A stretch of 64,000 bases of DNA from Pachyseris speciosa (taxonomy: Eukaryota > Cnidaria > Anthozoa > Scleractinia > Pachyseridae): the NCBI GenBank assembly GCA_016490735.1, contig JAEMWC010000256.1:206001-270000 (forward strand). Reading direction: 5' to 3'. Positions 19,561 to 34,501 of this stretch are shown one piece after another. A program made the position numbers and the translations under genes. Position 1 is the first letter of the stretch. Each line of letters begins with the position of its first letter. The notes below the pieces were generated by a model. That model made no database searches. It worked only from the letters and a program-made list of their open reading frames with translations, and had not been told where the DNA came from.

Positions 19561-19773
19561 TCAAGTGAGCTTACAACAATACCTTACAGGTCTTTGGTGA
19601 AGCAGTAACTGATAAATTAGACTTTTGCCGTATCCAGTTGGCAGAACTCCCAAGACATCCTAGCGTTCGACGGCGAGGCTTTTCAAGCACGCTTTCTGCT
19701 TGTGTTCTATCTCAATACCAGGGAAAAATTGCACGACATCTGCAAGGGCGTCTTCAAACTCCCTCTCGTTCAT
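19561..19773 (-). pseudogene. RecQ-like helicase fragment
   Basis: Read from ATG at 19773: MNEREFEDALADVVQFF, then KACLKSLAVER, a TAG at 19660-19662, then DVLGVLPTGYGKSLIYQLL. The last segment is the Walker A motif of RecQ/DEAD helicases (TGYGKS) with the usual upstream context. The frame ends at TGA 19561-19563 and the remainder of the helicase is absent. Such fragments are scattered in cnidarian genomes, so a dispersed pseudogene is likely; the upstream part may once have been an N-terminal exon. Confidence 0.6.
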
Positions 19774-20722
19774 AGCTTTTTACCTAAACCAACAACAAGT
19801 GCTGCAGGGCCGGAACTCATACTCAGGGTATAACTCACGTGGTGTGTCTTATTGTCTTTTGGCCAATCAGCGCAACGTCCAGATATGAGCCGATCAATGG
19901 GTTTGTGTCAGGCCTTCCTTCACCTTTCCCCGCTCCCAGTTCCCCTCTCCTTCTCCCCTCGGATACTCGGAGAGCCTGATACTCAGGCTAGCTAAACCTT
20001 CAAACATGCTTGTCCAACGATGTTTGATGAAAATATTTGATCGTTGTTTGATTGCTAAACTTGTTTTCGAACAAACAGACGCGTCGACTGTAATGTTTTC
20101 TTGTTATGTTTTGAGGGTTTTGAACCGCAGTCAATTCCTGTTGACTGCTCTAAACATAAAATATTGGCGCAAGGAAAGCCATGCGGTGTTGCTCAATACA
20201 AGTAAAAAATAACAATAATTGTGGAGCTCCGATTTTAGGCTTGGCTAAATCTATATATTAGTAGTAGTCACTGTTGTTATTCTTGTTTCTGTTCAATTCA
20301 AACAGTAGCGAGAGGTGAAATAAGACACAAGGCAAACAGAAATATCAATAGATTTCCATTCATTTCCCAGTGTCCCTTCTGGTCCTTAATAACTTAAGTC
20401 TAGAGAAATGCCGCCCGTAACACTCAAGAACACAACATCCTCGAGGGCAAACTACAATTATGGCCGAAACTCATAGGACACCGAAGAAAACTTAACATTT
20501 CTAAACAATAGATCTGTTCACTCCCTCTCACCCCCTCCCACAACCACCACCACCACCGCCTTTTCCACAAATGCAATTTTGAACGGCTCAAGCATTTAAC
20601 TATTCTCAATCCTTTTAGTGCCCATCAACACCATCCTGGGGGAGGGTGGGTGGGTGCAAGTATGGAGGTTAATGAAGAAGAAATTTACCAGAACTTATTG
20701 TGGGCGCACTAATGTCCATGCA
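19774..20722. other. No gene recognised
   Basis: The stretch holds short inverted repeats (CTCGGATACTCGGAGAGCCTGATACTCAGG near 19957-19987), a CCACCACCACCACC run near 20540 and no supported coding frame. A poly-A signal for the minus-strand lectin gene is not obvious. Confidence 0.5.
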
Positions 20723-20730
20723 CTACTTAC

Positions 20731-20872
20731 AATTTTCGCAGATAAGCAAGTCTACTCTCATACATATTCCAGCGCTATACGTCTTTGGCAGTATTCTGAC
20801 ATATTGGGCTGCAAAAGGTGAAGAAAGCCAGTTGACAACAACTGAGCCTCTGTTGGTGTTTCCAGTCAATTG
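20731..20872 (-). CDS. Exon 11: second half of F5/8C domain 3
   Basis: Acceptor TTTGTTCAG, frame QLTGNTNRGSVVVNWLSSPF and QYVRILPKTY, donor GTAAGT at 20730-20725. Length 142, phase 0 to 1. If the donor is not used, the frame ends after four more residues at TAG, giving a C-terminus LLICENCK. Confidence 0.75.
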
Positions 20873-23800
20873 CTGAACAAACAGAACAAGCAAACATTCG
20901 TTGATTGATACTCGCGTTAATAGTCTATTTAAAGACAAGAAAAACATTAATAATCGTATTCTCGGAACGAAAAATGGATAATTTTGTTTGCTTTGTGAGA
21001 ATGAAAATATGAAATTCATATCATTATTTGAACTGCAGATTAAGAGAGGTCGTTTTTTAAACCTTTAACCCTAAGGGTCTGCCTTAGACGGAAAGGGTTA
21101 AAGAATAAAGATGTGAATGACCACCGCAGTTATGAACACTACTTAAGCAGTAGTGAAAATAACACCTGAAAAAAAAATTCAATAAAAAATAACAATACAA
21201 CAGCTTAATATGTCGAGGTATTGAGAAACGTAGTGCTGTGTGTATTAGTTAAAACACAGTATGCATGTTTAATCTAAACATACAGCGCTAAATTTTTCAA
21301 TACCTCAAATCACCTTGTCAAAGGAGCTGGGCAGCTTATATCATTATCAATACAAAGCTTACCATTTCGCCTGAGTAATCAAACCATTTTTGTCCATCAT
21401 ATCCATAGCTGATTGCATAGCTTGTCACCCATTTGTCCATCACATGATCTCCCTGAGTAGATACACCACTGACTGTAATCACGTTTCTAATATTAAACTG
21501 CAAGTATTGTGGGAGCGATGCTGAAGCACTGCACCAAGAGTTGGTACCGTAAAGGCGACTCCAAGAAGCTCTATGACTGTTATTAAGTTCCGATGATGCT
21601 GTAGTTCCAATGTTTTGGTTTACAAACCTTTCATTTCCCATCGGTGACAGGCAATCTGTAAAAATGCAATAACATTATCATGCTGGCATTATATCGGGGG
21701 TGACTAATTAAACGAGGTATTGGCAAATAATATTTTTCTAGACGTTCCAGAGACAACCATGTTTGGTCACCAAAATAACCAGAAAACAAAACAGCAAGCT
21801 TGTACCTCAAACGGTGTACATTATTAAACATTGGAAAAACTTCCGACAGTTTACCGTTGCCAAGATCGAGGGAAAACGTGACGTATTACTTTCTCTCATA
21901 CTAGTTATGCCGATACAAGCTCATAATATGAACAGTTTGACTTGTTTTTTATCACTTGACTGTACATAGTTTCTGTTTGAGTTAGACTTTTTAATTTCAT
22001 AGTACCTTTATTCAGAAAAGCCCTTTTGGGACGAATAAAGTATGTATGTATGTATGTATGTATGTATTTTCGCCTGAATTATATTAGATTTTTTTCTTTT
22101 ACTCGGGCAAAAGTAGATCCGGCCAGGGAGATTTATCTCTACTGGAAAAGCCCCAAAGTAAATCTAAAAATTAAGATCAACTGTACCTTGCAACGATCCA
22201 TATACTGCCACTCTCAATGCTTTGTTAGTTTTGAATGTTAGAGGATAAAAGCGAATAAACTTAGCAGCGACTGGCTGGTAAAGATCACTTCTAACAATAC
22301 TGCTCCGGTCACTGTTACCAGTAAATGTCTGGAAATTAAAACAGTCAAAATACGTTTTATTTGGCAAACTATATTGGGCGCCTCGATTAAATATTGGTAT
22401 GCAGCATTGCTATACAATAATGGTATCTACTGAAGTTCTTGTAATTAGTTAGAAAACGTTTAGAAAGAATCAACTCCAAGGAAATTGCTTACCTTTTAAT
22501 CGAACCAACCATAATCGAGAAGAATGACGGGTTCATTAACCCTGCCATAATACCATCATTTTCAGAAAAGCATTGATTTAGTTGAATCATTACCAAGTAA
22601 AAGTAAATAACGGATTAATGCAGTGATGCATTAGAAGGCTTGACTCTTATTTGAATTCATCAAACTATTGTCTTCATTCCCACACAAAAAAATCCCTGCG
22701 GCATTCACGTATTTAGGATTCTTAACGATTTTGTTGATGCTGGTCGAACAAATCAACAATTTTTAATATTCTCCTATGCTGCCAGAAATAATATTAAAAT
22801 TTCATTGTGTTAGTCATTTCTATAATGTCACTTAAATTATAACACAGTTAGCTGTTACCTTTTCAACATTATCCTCAACATAGATTGTCCAATTAACATT
22901 GTTCAAGGATGTCCTTATTTTATAAGTCATTGTCCAATCGTTTTCGCTAGTGCTGGGATTTCCCTGTGTAGCTACACCACAGACAAAGTAAACTGATCCC
23001 AGGTCAATCTGCAAGAAGTCATTGGCATCATTGTTGCTGCTGGGCATCCAGCAATTGGATCCTGTCAGGCGCCCATCGTAAGGATTAGTGCTGCTACGAG
23101 TGGAGGAAGCTGAAAATCTCTGATTACGAATGATGGAACTGTCTGAGATTCCCACTGGGTCACTTGAGCAACCTGAAATTAATTCCAAAAGGTATATGCT
23201 AGTAAGTTCATTACAGTTGCCCTCCAGTTAATATTTAATACAGTATGGTATGCTTGTATGGGCAACGTACTGAGAACGTCTGTAATATAATTCAAATGTA
23301 CCTGTAGATCATACATCAACACAAAACTTAATTTGTACTCGCAGAGACATCAGACCTCACTGGCAAAACCAACCGAGAGCTCAAGGACTGTAATATGTCG
23401 GAGTTTTAGTTCTGAGTTACACCCTTTCTTTTGCCGATTTTTCTGCCACATTTCTCAGAGTTGGTAATTAAACTTGAGTTAAATATTTGATCAACTATCC
23501 ACGTAAGACATTGATCGTCCAGAATAGCCCACTATAGGTAGCACGCCCTGGAACAAAAAAAAACTTGCTAGCACCACCATCTGTTAAGCCAGTCCATCAT
23601 TATAATCAGTTTTCATTTCTGGATGACTAATGATGGCAAGGCAAAAATTCTCTCTCGATAGCAGTTGAAAAATGAATCTTAAGTGATTCAGCTTTCATTT
23701 TATTTGTCAAAAACCACTCATCAAATTTCCATTTAGTGGAATCTAAAACACAATGCATAAAGAACCTAATACCTTCCACACTGCTATAATTTTGCCTTGT

Positions 23801-25441
23801 GGAATAAACTTCAACCTCACAAAGGGTGAGAACTTTATTGTTCTCTGGAATACGAACGTAGACATATCGACCAACAAGCACAGGTAAGCAAGGAAAAGAC
23901 TTTGTTCGTCCACTGGCCAAACTAAGGGTCCCTCCACAGCTTGGGTTTGTTTGGCCTCCGTTTTGAGTGCCATCACCTGTACAAATAAAGCCAAGGAGTT
24001 AACTTGTGACTGGAGATGAGCTGCTGTGGACAGTTTCAAATAAAAGTATTTTTAATTAGTGCCTTATTTTATAACCAACTTAATTCCACCAGAAAAATGA
24101 GTTCTTTCCTTGAAAAAAGGTTGCGTTCTTTGTCAAAACCCTTTTCACGTATGATACTACTTACAACGACTAGGAAAAATACATTGACTGAAAGTCACGC
24201 AGAAACGGCATGGAGAACAGTGTAGACAATTAGCATGCAGATCAGGCATATTTTGGGCGAACAAGGGTTGAGTATTTTCCCGAAAGCGATCCTAAGCTGT
24301 GAACTAGGAGACTGAGGAGAGAAGCAAATGTGACCGAGGGGATGGGCGTCACATATAAATACAGAAATATTCGGAAAAACTTTATTAGCGAAAAAAATGC
24401 GTACACTCCAGGCAAGTCGGACACGTGGGGAAGAGCATTTGTAGGGGAGGGGGAGGGGATAGGCAACACTAACAACCAGTACTACCTCAGTATAAAAAGC
24501 TCGGACCAAAGCCAAGTGAAACAGTTGCAAATTTCCATTGAAATCTCTTGAGAGCAATGGTCATTTGTGCGAAATCCTCACTCATAGGGGTCAGTGCAAT
24601 TACAGATCTAGCTACAGTCATGGACATAATGCAAAAATAAAGGCTTTCTATCAGTTTCCTTTTGTAATTGAAGAACCTCGTTTTTGTGGATAGCCAAACC
24701 CCCCTCTCCCCTTTTCCAATGTTGAAGTACGCTCCGTGCACACTTTCACGTGCTTCCAACATTGAAAAGGGGGAGGGGTCGAAATGTGAGAATTGGAGAT
24801 TGGAAACTAACGTGTTTAATAAAAAAAGGTGTTTTCAGTGGGACTGTCTCAACTACTTTTGTCCATGATTCTCGACTAAGGACTACAAGCTTCTGTGGTA
24901 CAAAAGAATTTAAATCACCTACGAAGACTTTCGCCGGCACGAATAGAGTCATCCAGTCTCAATATTCTTTGGTTTGCAATTCACAAAAAGTTCTGCAACT
25001 TTTTTATTTGAATTCATAATTCAGCTAACTATTAGAGTTCCTTCCATCGTTCAACACTAACGTACCTATTCTGATTTCAAAAGAGCTCAAAAGTGTTCCA
25101 CATTCACCATCACAAGCTCTGTTAACAATAACGACTTCAGTCACAGCAACAGATGATCCCAGGTCCACTCTCCACCAAGGATCAGTTCTACGTGTAGTAT
25201 GTGTACAGCTGTTATCCTTAAGAAAGTCTGTTGAGTTGTTTCCATCTACCGCTCGTGATGCCACTGCACCAAATTGAGTATCAACATCAATCTGTTCAGC
25301 AGGCTGATTGAGGGCCAAGTCTGAAAAAACACATTAAAACTTGATGGTAAGTTTTTGTGTTAGCATCTTTGGGTAAAATACGCAGTGGCACCTTTTATTA
25401 TTATAATTATAATTATAATAATAATAATAATAATAATAATA

Positions 25442-25483
<42 letters not shown>

Positions 25484-25692
25484 TTACTTCACTTTATTAC
25501 TTGTCCACATTAACCTTCTAGGGCCAGAACCAAACCATGGTTCTAAGGCACTAGAGGATTGTTTGTTCAATTTACTTGATTGAAAGGACCTTTCTCAGAA
25601 TGTGTGCTGTTCATAGAAGTGCTGTTTTCTGGATTTCATGTGGGTTATTGTTGCCTGGGATTTTGTGCAGCTGTTTTTCAGTGCCTTTCCTA

Positions 25693-25745
<53 letters not shown>

Positions 25746-28700
25746 ATAATTCATAAGCCAACGCAAAATATTTATATTCCAATGACAGAGCAGCAAATCT
25801 GTGAACTGTTCAGACAATTGTTTTTCTTGTGTTCGTATATCGTACTTTGTGAGTGTATTCTCTGGTGTCACGTAAACTAAGATAATAACTCTGACAAATA
25901 TGAGCGTCTAAACTGAAAATTTTCATGTATGCAGTCATAGAAAAAAATATATTAAGAGCTTCTGCCTGAGAGACCGGGACAGACTTGGAAATGAAGATTG
26001 GCCGATTTTGCTTAAAATTGGTACACCAAGTCGTTGTGTGGACTTATGTAATATGCCAAAGTTTCAGCTTCAAAGACCTTTTTATGGCCGTGTTCTGAAT
26101 ATCAGCCTCTCAGGGGTCCCAATAGGCTGATTTTCAATGCAATTTGGCCACTTTTCAATCTCCCTTTTAGCAACGTACAATTGATTTCAGGCAAAACCAA
26201 AACCATATTTGTAATGCCCTATCCTTAGGCTTCTATCGGGTAAAAGCATTGGCTCATGGGAGTTTTTCGTTTGGCTGTGGCTGTTATTTCAACTTGATCC
26301 TATTTAAAGCGTATGGGGAGCAACCAAAAATGGCCTGTTTTTCAGATCGTATATTTTCCATGCCCATGTTTTATATCATTAAGTCTTAGTATCCCTGCAA
26401 AGTTCAGCCCTTAGCTTAGTGATATAAAAGGCTTTTTTACTGAGGAAAAACTTACAAGATGACTAAGCAGGCTACTTCCCGTAAAAGTTTCAACAAAGGT
26501 TGTCTGTATTAATCACCCATTTAATTTCGATTAATACTCTTCTTTCTTCTAAGTTATGATTTAAGACTTGTCTTACATTAGAAATTATCATGTGATTTTT
26601 TTAGGACAGATCAGATTTTGGTCCGACAATGGTTATAAATTTCTGGGCCAAAGTCTTGAAAATTAAGGATAATGGATCTGCAGTGAAAAAAAAAAAAAGA
26701 AACAAAAACAAAGTCTGTGGCCCCGGGTAATAAAGCACTAATCAGGAATCAGGAAATAAGCCAAGCTTTGTGGTCCCATTTCGTACTATAACCCACCTGT
26801 TTGGGACTTCAGTATTTCTGCAGAAAAAAAAAACTGATCAATTGTTCTAAATGCAACCACAACGTCTGTCGTGACGCGACTTTAAACATTTAGGAAATTT
26901 TGAATACAATTATAGCTAATTGTCTGTTGCAAAATGTAGTATGACTCTTCCAGTCTATATGCAGAGTCTCGATAAACTCACTTACTATAAACGCTTGCCT
27001 CACTTCACGTTTAGAGGCATGCCCCTTTTCTATAATCCCTTCAAAGTGAAGCAGCATTAAAAGCCTTAGCCCCAGCGATAACTTGGTCGTGAGTGCGCCG
27101 TTATGGGTAATGAAAATTCAGGTTGATTCATGAAAAACTAAAATTTCAAAGGAAACAGACTTTTGCATTTTTATCTTTATCACATAAAAGACATTTTAGA
27201 AATGTATCTGCTTGCATGTTTTCAGCTCGGTAGCTTGTTTTGTTTTGAAAATAGAGCAGTTTGGATTTCAGAGTTTTTCACAGTGTGTGTCATAAAGATG
27301 TCTGCTCACAAGCATGTCACTTACATGAAAACATCGTTTCAATTTTTGAGGTTTGAAAAGCCAACATGGTAAGAGAAGCGTCTAGTATGTGAAATTTTGA
27401 AAGCTGAACAGACAGAACAAAGCCTTTGAGATTGCTAAGTAAGAGACACATGTTTTAACTCGTTTCAGGCTGCCATTTTGGCGTCCCTCAAAGGGACGCC
27501 AAGGTGGCTTTTCCATACAAAACACTATGATTTTGAGTGTTACATTTTGCCGAATAACTCAAGCACCGGATATCGCACGGTCCTGAGACTTTAACATGTT
27601 GTATATTTATTACTCTTTTATAAAATCACAATTTCTTGACTTTATCTATTGAATGGTTGATGATTTTATTTTCTTACTTGCGTGACTGAAAACGCTCTAT
27701 AGCCAGCACTTTTAAGAGAAAGTGGACATCTTGCCGGCTGTTTTCATTAATTTTACAAGAAAGGAAACTATCTCTATTCAGTCTGTAAGTGAATTTGTTT
27801 CATTTCAGTGTGCTTGAAAGTTTGGTTAGGTTAAAATAGCTTTTCAAACATAGAAAATCAAGGTTCTAAGTCATATCTGTCAGTTTCCGTGTACTTCAAA
27901 TCTAGAGTTGTGTTTAAGGTTACTTATTAAGACTCAAAATTTTAAACAAATTTCTCCAAAGAGCAAGCAAAATAGTTTACTAATTAACCGGTTCTCGTTT
28001 GAATTAACCAATACATGTACAATGAAAGACAAATGAAGAGCTCTAGCCAAGCGACTCACAAATTCGATCACCATTCAAACTTTATTCGTTCCACTGGTTC
28101 AAGGATCATTAATTGTTCCATCACCTTCTGTATACACATTTGAACAAAAAATCTCTAACTTAAACAGTCTTCCCAGTTTTTACCTTTTACTGGGCTTCAA
28201 CCGTTTTGTTGCCACAATTCAGTTGCTAACATTTTCGACGCCATATTGGATGTTCTTTCACTTGAAAAGTCGAAAGAACTTGGAGATGAATTGCCCATTA
28301 ATAAATCACAGCGGAGACGCTTCGTGTGTCATGCTCAAGCAAATTGTAATCTCCTGGCGAAAATAGGAAGTAATTTGGCTCTCTATTGTCTTCCGAGGCT
28401 TACTCATTTACAATCTCTATTGTAACGATGGTATTTGTATTTAGAGTCGATACCACAGAAGAGCTAAGACGGAAGCTTGAAGGAAAGCACCTCTGGGTGT
28501 GTCAGAATTAAATCGGAAATTTCAGTAATACTAGTCACACAAGGTATTTGTGATCTTCTGGGAGGGGGAAGGAGAAACAAACTCCAGGCTTCAAATTCCA
28601 ATAATGGTGAATAGTCAGTTATAAAGGCACGTGACGTTAGAATGTCATAAATTCCTTAACATCCGTCAGATTGAATCCAACAGTCTGGCTTTCATGAGTA

Positions 28701-31700
28701 TTCCATGAAGTCAAAAGATCCCTTCTGTCAATGACAGCAAAATTAAAAGAGTAAAGATTGGGTACTAAAGGGATAAAAAAGTGCAAAAAACTTTGCTTGT
28801 CACAAGAAACTTGAAAACGTCAATAACAAACTGAGAATTAGATGAGAAAACTCACACTTAGGTAATTATGCCTGACAAAACAAGGTTGCCATGGAAACAA
28901 GGCGGAGTCCTATAAATATTTTTTTTTTGGCTCAACTTTTCCCACCTAACTTATATACTCACCAAAACAACTTGTTTCATTGTATTTTGATTACTTTTCC
29001 TGTCATCAACGTTTCTGCCTCACACAAAACTTAGTTTCAAATCCACAGTAGGAGAATTGATTTCAAGCTTATGTTTTGCAAATATGTATTTCCTTTAATA
29101 ATTTTCTTTAGGATCAATGATTGTTTGTTAAATGTGTGATTGGCATCTAAAAAACTCTCCTAATAAGGAATTAAGACTTTGACCGGAAGTGCGTAGTAGG
29201 TAATTTCTCTTAAAGTGCACCTCACCCCAAAATATTTTTTCGCTAAAATAAATCTTTGCACCTGTTCCAAATGCACTGTGCCTTTTAGCGCTTTTCTAAA
29301 CCAAATCTTGACTTTTTATAGGCTGTAAAAGAGTCTAATTCTAACCATCATCTGTTTCACGACCGAGTCAGAAGGGGCATGGGTCTATTCCCGGTTTGAC
29401 GTCACAAACTGATTTGCATGCATGTTTACAAAGACTTACCGCAATGCAAATCAGTTTGTGACGTCAAATCGGGAATAGACCCATGCCTCTTATGACTCGG
29501 TCGTGAAACAGACGATGGTTAGAATTCGACTCTTTTACAGCCTATAAAAAGTCAAGATTTGGTTTAGAAAAGCGCTAAAAGGCACAGTGCGTTTCGAACA
29601 GGTGCAAAGATTTATTTTAGCGAAAAAATATTTTGGGGTGAGGTGCACTTTAAAGTGTTTCGTAGTAAAAAAAGCCTCAACCTTAGTATTTTTTTCTTGA
29701 TATTACTAATAAAACTAATGGCTGAACTTTCCAGGAATACTAAGACTTGCCGATATAAAACATGGGCATGGGAAATATAGGATCTGAAAAAACAGGCCAT
29801 TTCCAGTTGCTCCCCATATGCTTCAAATAGGACCAAGTTGTGATAACAGCCACAACCTAATGAAAAATTCCATCAGCCAATGGTTTTACCCATAGAAGCC
29901 TAAGGATAGGGCATTACAAATATGGTTTTGGTTTTGCCTGAAATCAATTGTACGTTGCTAAAAGGCAGAGTGAAAAGTGGCCAAAATTGCATTGAAAATC
30001 AGCCTCTCAGGACCCCTGAGAGGCTGATATCCAGAACTCGGCTATAAAAAGGTCATTGAAGCTGAAACTTTGGCATATTACATAAGTCCATACAACAACT
30101 TCGTGTACCAATTTTAAGCGAAATCGGCCAACCTTCATTTTTGAAGTCTGCCCTGGTCTCTCAGGCAGAAGCTCTTAAGGAGGAAATGTACCCAGAATAT
30201 AAAAGGACAAATAATATTGTACACACAATATGGAGCAGTTCAGATCTCTCTTGCGCTGATATTTTGTTGCAAGAGATGGCATCTAAAACATGCTTTGGAT
30301 TGACAAACCAATTAAAATCATTTTGAAAGAAAAAGCAAAATCCTTGTTGTGTGGCAGGAAGACCAAAATTCACGTGGCAACGTTCTGCGGGAAATAAAGA
30401 CATGGGATGGGTTTTAAGTTTTGGAGCAAGACGACAGTGGCTACATGTGATAGAGTAGAGTGGCAGTGGAGAGCCACAGGCGCAATTCACTCAATCGGGA
30501 ATACGAATTTAAGTGCCCATAACCTTTTTTTATAGTTTGTCAAGGTAATCTACAGGTTACCTAAAGACGTTCTGCGCAAAAATTTTGAGATTTGCTTAAA
30601 ACCAGATTTTTGAAAGTTACATATTTTTACAGTACACGCTGAACAAGAAGGCTTAACGAGAAGGCCAACAGCCTCACAACCAGACAACCACGAACCCAGG
30701 CTCTCTCTTTTCCTCCCTTGCTGTCGAGAGACCCTGGTTGGACCTTTCCACGTGACCAGTAAAAACAACAAACCTGCAGGGCAGTGGGTCAATTGTCACA
30801 GTAACAGTTTCTTAATTTTGCCACCTCTTACTGCCATCAATTTTTTTACCACCCAGATTTTGGGTGGTCAAGTGATCAGGCCCAATCAGGGTCTCTCTCT
30901 CGATGAAAAGGGAGGAAAAGAGAGTGAGCCTGGGTTCAAGGATGACAGCCAGAGGGATGACGTCATGTGACGTAGGTTAAGGAACGTGCCTTTCCAACTT
31001 TGTTTACAAGACGAAGTAATCGAAACTTCAAGATGAAACACTGAAACACTGAAACGCAGGAAGCTGTCAATCACATTTCCAACTGGTCTCACAATAATTT
31101 CTTCCAATTAAACCCGAGCAAGTGCAAAGAGTAAGTTGTTTGTTTTAAGAAAACCCCACCATCTCATGGCCCAATTGAGGTAGACGGCATGCAGTTTGAG
31201 AGGGTATCTTCTGCTAAAGTCCTAGGGGCTACAATCAGTAATGACTTGAAATGGAACGATCACGTGGATTCTATCACCTCCAAAGCTGCATGTCGATTGT
31301 ATCTTTCGAGTCAGTTAAAGAGGGCCGGCATAAGTCCCGATGGCCTGTTAGCTTTTTATTGTAGTGTCATTAGATGAGTGCTAGAATTCTCATGTCAACT
31401 GTTCCATCGCAGTCTCCCAAAATATTTGTCTGATGACATCGAACGTATTCAGAGGCACGCCATGCGAGTAATCTTTCCTTGTTTATCATACTGTGAAGCG
31501 ATGGATAATGCCGGAATTCCGACACTCTCAGAGAGACGTGAATTATTATCTATTAAATTATGTAAAGATACTGTAAGTAATGAACACCATAAGCTGGCAA
31601 ATCTGCTACCTCCTATGGCCAGTTCCAACGCTTGGCGTCTGAGAAATAAGAGGCATTTTAATACTCCAGTTTGTCGCAGCGATCGTTTCATAATCTCTTT

Positions 31701-31974
31701 TATTATTAGCCACGCAATGTAAATAACACAATTGTAATTAACCATTTTTTTTATTGTAATTTTTCTATAAAGGCTTCGTAGCAGCACGAAGTAAGAAGCA
31801 CACGATAATTTTGAAGTTCATTTTTTAATGAAAACATGTTTCGGATGAGACATCATCCATCGTCAGTTGTACAGTAAAGAATAAAATGAAATGCGCAATA
31901 AATAGTGTAACAGAGTGCGATATAAACAAGAATAATTACGGGGAGAGAGAGAGAGAGAGAGAGAGGGAGAGGCA

Positions 31975-32059
<85 letters not shown>

Positions 32060-32110
32060 AGGGAGGGAGGGAGGGAGGGAGGGAGGGAGGGAGGGAGGGA
32101 GGGAGGGAGG

Positions 32111-32191
<81 letters not shown>

Positions 32192-34470
32192 TCGCGCCTT
32201 CTTTTCATTTTGTTTTTTCGGATGGTCTTTAGGAAACATGCACGTCAATGTTTTGCGAAACGATGATATATGTCAAGGCAACATGATCTCCTCTCTGAAT
32301 TAATTAATGATTATCGTTAATTCTTGAATTGCTCTAAATTTTATTTTCGATAACTGAGAACACTGTTTCCCAGGACTTTTCAGAAAAGAACACATAACAA
32401 ATTGCCATGTTATTTACTGGACTTGAACCTGGAACTACCACTACCCAGAACGCCTTCTTACCACTAGACCACCGAAGAACAGGACGACAGGAAGCTGTAT
32501 AACAAGATATTTATGAGAGCCTTGCCTAGAATATCATCGATGTACAGTGATTAGGACTGAGCGCTGATTTTAAATGGTTAGTTTTTCGTTAACGTTTGGT
32601 GATCGACCTTTTCCATTTACTTCCTAAAATTATTTTAAGCGAGTATAGGCTTACTACAGGGTGTAGAATAAGGGCATGAATTATGTACTGTTTAATAAAC
32701 GAGGAGTGTTTTAGCAAGTTTAAAACACGAGGCGCAGCCGTGTTCAAGAACTTGATAAAACACGAATTGCAAATTTATTGAACGGCTTTTACAGTTAAGT
32801 TTTTTAAAAAAACTTAACTGTACTTCTATCCATTCTTACACTAAAATTTAGATTTTGGGTTATTTTGGCCTAGAAAATCGGACGTAAAATTTAGCCGTGT
32901 CTTTGTCAGATATAAAGACACTCATTAAAAATATTTCCTTCATATTTCCTTCATGAATTATTAATGAGTTTTTTTAATTATGTTTAAAAATTGAGGCTTG
33001 TTCAGCCAGCAACGTGGTGGTTTAGTGGTTAGAAGAGAGGAATAGCCAGCGAAGAGTCGAAGGTTCGAGTGCTGTCCGAACACTAAGGATTATTTTTATT
33101 TAAAACAAAAATGCTGACTTCCCAGATTTCCTTTCAGACTGTCAACTGGTGTTCTAAACTAACTATAATCGTCAATTCAGAGCAATTTGCAAATTAATAA
33201 TAATCAGAAATACGAAAATTTAGTTTATCAACGGAGTTGATAAATAAATGTAAATTGACTACCGTACAGGGATTTGATTAGCTGACGTTTCGAGCGTTAG
33301 CCCTTTGTCAGAGCGAATCGAGGAATTGTGGGTTGTGTATGGTTTATATACAGAAAATGGAGCTACGCTAGTGGTGGTAACATGGTAACGTGAAAAACAG
33401 GAATAAATTAATTGAATGAAAAGCGCTCGTTGATACCGTAGGAATTTAGAGTGCCAATTTGAAAGATCAGTTTTTGCTCGAGATTTTTACGGCTTTCCGT
33501 GGTACCTTGATGTAGGGAAAGGCCGGAGATCGACATGTGTTGTTTACAATGTCTATGTAGTGATGACTCTGATTTTTCCAACAAATCAGAGGAAATGTGC
33601 CATTTTTTCGAGAAACGTGGCTATCCTGATTCTGTGGTTCAATCGGGCCATCACCGCGCTGTGCAGGTTGATCAACAGTCAGCACTACAGACGTCACAAA
33701 AGGAAAAGAATGAAAGAATTCCATTCACCCTCACATTTCACCCGCATAATAACCCAGTTAAAGCCATCATTCTTGATAACTTTAAGATACTGCAAAATGA
33801 TCCAGAAACTGCTAATAAGAATCTTTTCGGAACCACCGTTGATTTCATTCAAACGCGACAAAAATGTAGGTAACTTTCTAGTTAAAAGCGCTTTCAAAAC
33901 AACTGAACAACCTGGCACTTTTAAATGCGCGCGCTCGCAATGCAAAACTTGTCCTTTCATTCAAAACACTGACAAAATATCGGGCCCTAAGCGATCGGTT
34001 AAGATCACTGATCGTTTCACGTGTACCTCCGCAAATGTTATCTATTGCATAACCTGCACATTATGCAAAAAGTTATACATCAGCGAAACAGGAAGACGAC
34101 TAGGTGACCGATTCCGAGAACATCTTCGTGATGTTGAGAACGATGACAAAGACGCATCCAAACCTGTCGCTCGGCATTTTAATCTCCCTAACCATTGTAA
34201 ACAACACATGTTGATCTCCGGCCTTTCCCTACATCAAGGTACCACGGAAAGCCGTAAAAATCTCGAGCAAAAACTGATCTTTCAAATTGGCACTCTAAAT
34301 CCCCACGGTATCAACGAGCGCTTTTCATTCAATTTATTTCTGTTTTTCACGTTACCATGTTACCACCAATAGCATAGCTCCATTTTCTGTATATAAACCA
34401 TACACAACCCAAAATTCCTCGATTCGCTCCGACGAAGGGCTAATGCTCGAAACGTCAGCTAATCGAATCC

Positions 34471-34501
<31 letters not shown>

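Noticed and set aside
20424..20609. Terminal lectin exon near 20.5 kb
   Set aside because: The only acceptor (TTGTTTAG) would join in phase 1 to make an immediate stop, and the following frame has no domain.
31886..32266. Long Arg-Glu and Ser-Leu repeat proteins on both strands
   Set aside because: They are translations of the GA/GAGG microsatellite in several frames, with no other coding evidence.
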